From Saccoglossus kowalevskii (taxonomy: Eukaryota; Hemichordata; Enteropneusta; Harrimaniidae), in contig NW_003106208.1 in NCBI RefSeq assembly GCF_000003605.2, positions 1-24,467 of the forward strand: a stretch of 24,467 bases of DNA, written 5' to 3'. Of this stretch, positions 23,613 through 24,467 are shown in pieces; within the stretch, counting starts at the first letter, position 1; every line of letters begins with the position of its first letter. A program made the translations under genes and the position numbers. Under the pieces are notes generated by a model. The model had not been told where the DNA came from. It did no database searches and saw only the letters and a list, made by a program, of their open reading frames with translations.

Positions 23613-24345
23613 GTGGAGAACCTAAATACTGGACTACATGCCATGACATAGCGAATGGGTTTGTAAATGGATAACCTAAATGCTGGAATACAAGCTATGA
23701 CATAGCGAATGGGTTTGTAAATGGATAACCTCAATGCTGGACTACATGCCATGACATAACGAATGGGTTTGTAAATGGTTAACCTAAATGCTGGACTACA
23801 TGCCATGGTATAGCGAATGGGTTTGTAAATGGATAACCTAAATGCTGGACTACATGCCATGACATAGCGAATGGGTTTGTAAATGGATAACCTCAATGCT
23901 GGACTACATGCCATGATATAGCGAATGGGTTTGTAAATGGATAACCTAAATGCTGGACTACATGCCATGACATAACGAATGGGTTTGTAAATGGATAACC
24001 TCAATGCTGGACTACATGCCATGACATAGCGAATGGGTTTGTGAATGGATAACCTAAATGCTGGACTACATGACATGACATAACGAATGGGTTTGTAAAT
24101 GGATAACCTAAATGTTGGACTACATGCCATGACATAGCGAATGGGTTTGTAAATGGATAACCTCAATGCTGGACTACATGCCATGACATATCGAATGGGT
24201 TTGTAAATGGATAACCTGAATGCTGGACTACATGCCATGACATAGCAAATGGGGTTGTAAATGGATTACCTAAATGCTGGAGTACATGCTATGACATAGC
24301 AAATGGGGTTGTAAATGGATTACCTAAATGCTGGACTACATGCCA
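23613..24345 (+). repeat. Alpha block, last copy
   Basis: M1 (23613), M2 (23685), GGTTAACC, CATGATATAGCG, GTGAATGG, ATATCG and the GCAAATGGGG pair (24246, 24300). M1 to GCAAAT is 633 bp as in the other full copies. Private changes are ACATGACATGACATAACG (about 24070), AAATGTTGGAC (about 24112) and GCTGGAGTACATG (about 24277). The usual AAATCGATAACC has the consensus GGATAACC here. Confidence 0.89.
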
Positions 24346-24467
24346 TGACATAGCGAATGGGTTTGTAAATAGATAACTTAAATACTGGATAACATCCCAT
24401 GGTATAGCGAATGGGTTTGTAAATGGATAACCTAAATGCTGGACTACATGCTATGACATAGCGAATG
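24346..24467 (+). repeat. Start of a further module, cut by the window end
   Basis: Units with AATAGATAACTT, ATAACATCCCATGG and CTATGACATAGCG, the succession that follows the 7-unit module at about 2431 and 15560. The array clearly continues past the window. Confidence 0.8.

Larger units (their letters stand above)
1..24467. repeat. 54-bp satellite DNA array, about 453 head-to-tail units
   Basis: The same unit of about 54 bp runs from the first to the last base without interruption and always in the same orientation. A consensus copy lies at 4233-4286 (18 A, 14 T, 13 G, 9 C). Taking TGGACTAC as unit position 1, the variable positions are 13 (C/T), 17-18 (AC, GT, AT or CC), 22 (G/A/T), 23-24 (CG, CA or AG), 29 (G/A), 31 (T/G), 41-46 (GATAAC, GATATC, GAGAAC, GATTAC or GTTAAC), 49 (A/G/C) and 53 (G/A). 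Between-landmark distances are multiples of 54 apart from a small set of 1-bp indels and one 4-bp insertion. No single-copy sequence, transposon or RNA gene is visible. Long minus-strand open frames reflect the 3x18 unit length and are not called as genes. Such arrays are normally eukaryotic heterochromatin; species and family are not identifiable by eye. Confidence 0.98.

Noticed and set aside
1-24467. CRISPR array
   Set aside because: There are no unique spacers. The whole period is the repeat, and the unit is 54 bp with graded variants, not 25-40 bp repeats separated by unrelated spacers.
1-24467. Transposable element, tRNA, rRNA or other RNA gene within the array
   Set aside because: Every stretch can be read as the 54-bp unit. 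All landmark distances are explained by whole units plus listed 1-bp or 4-bp changes, leaving no room for an insertion.

Overview
The whole window is one uninterrupted tandem satellite array. Every base belongs to head-to-tail copies of a unit of about 54 bp, roughly 453 copies, all in one orientation. A clean consensus copy lies at 4233-4286: it opens TGGACTACATGCCATGACAT, is about 41% GC, and holds one CpG. There is no flanking single-copy DNA, transposon, tRNA, rRNA, CRISPR array or credible gene. Such an array is typical of eukaryotic constitutive heterochromatin (centromeric, pericentromeric, subtelomeric, or a B or sex chromosome). The species and chromosomal location cannot be told from the sequence, and I do not recognise the monomer as a named satellite.

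The array is not a flat run of identical monomers. Diagnostic variants recur in fixed orders, giving a layered higher-order repeat (HOR) structure. Landmarks used below: (M1) a 55-bp unit with an extra G giving AAAGTGGAGAACC, extra base at 273, 1786, 4379, 6432, 10427, 11512, 13133, 16644, 18967, 20210, 21993, 22156, 23613; (M2) GGAATACAAGCTATG at 4451, 6504, 10499, 16716, 20282, 23685; (M3) ACATAAATGCTTGAC at 3521, 7303, 8219, 9515, 18109, 19622, 22755; (M4) GAAAATCCTA at 491, 11730, 13351; and a pair of adjacent GCAAATGGGGTTG-type units whose first C is at 2311, 4904, 11060, 15062, 15440, 17277, 20843, 24246.

Layout: 1-1732 is a 'beta' block (M1+M4), repeated at 11355-12560 and 12859-14650. 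1733-2389 is a transition plus a 7-unit module. 2390-3042 is a mixed stretch. 3043-4980 is a full 'cassette' (M3, two 270-bp pentamers, three or so ATAACG units, M1, M2, GCAAAT pair). 4981-7730 is a mosaic of pieces found elsewhere. 7731-10326 is two tandem copies of a 24-unit (1,296 bp) block. 10327-11140 completes the cassette. 11141-11354 is a divergent patch with a 58-bp unit. 14763-15518 is a 7-unit module in perfect tandem. 15519-21566 holds cassettes, including a duplication of about 1.93 kb at an offset of 3,566 bp. 21567-22435 is the most irregular, indel-rich part. 22436-24345 is a further full cassette.

Long open reading frames on the minus strand (up to 922 codons at 7695-10463) follow from 54 being a multiple of 3 and the unit lacking stops in two of the three minus frames. 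The indels present are +1, -1 or +4, never a multiple of three, and most diagnostic variants change the amino acid. I therefore annotate no CDS. The notable content is evolutionary: an array built by repeated unequal exchange and segmental amplification at several nested scales (54, 270, 378, 1,296, 1,621 and about 1,900-3,500 bp).
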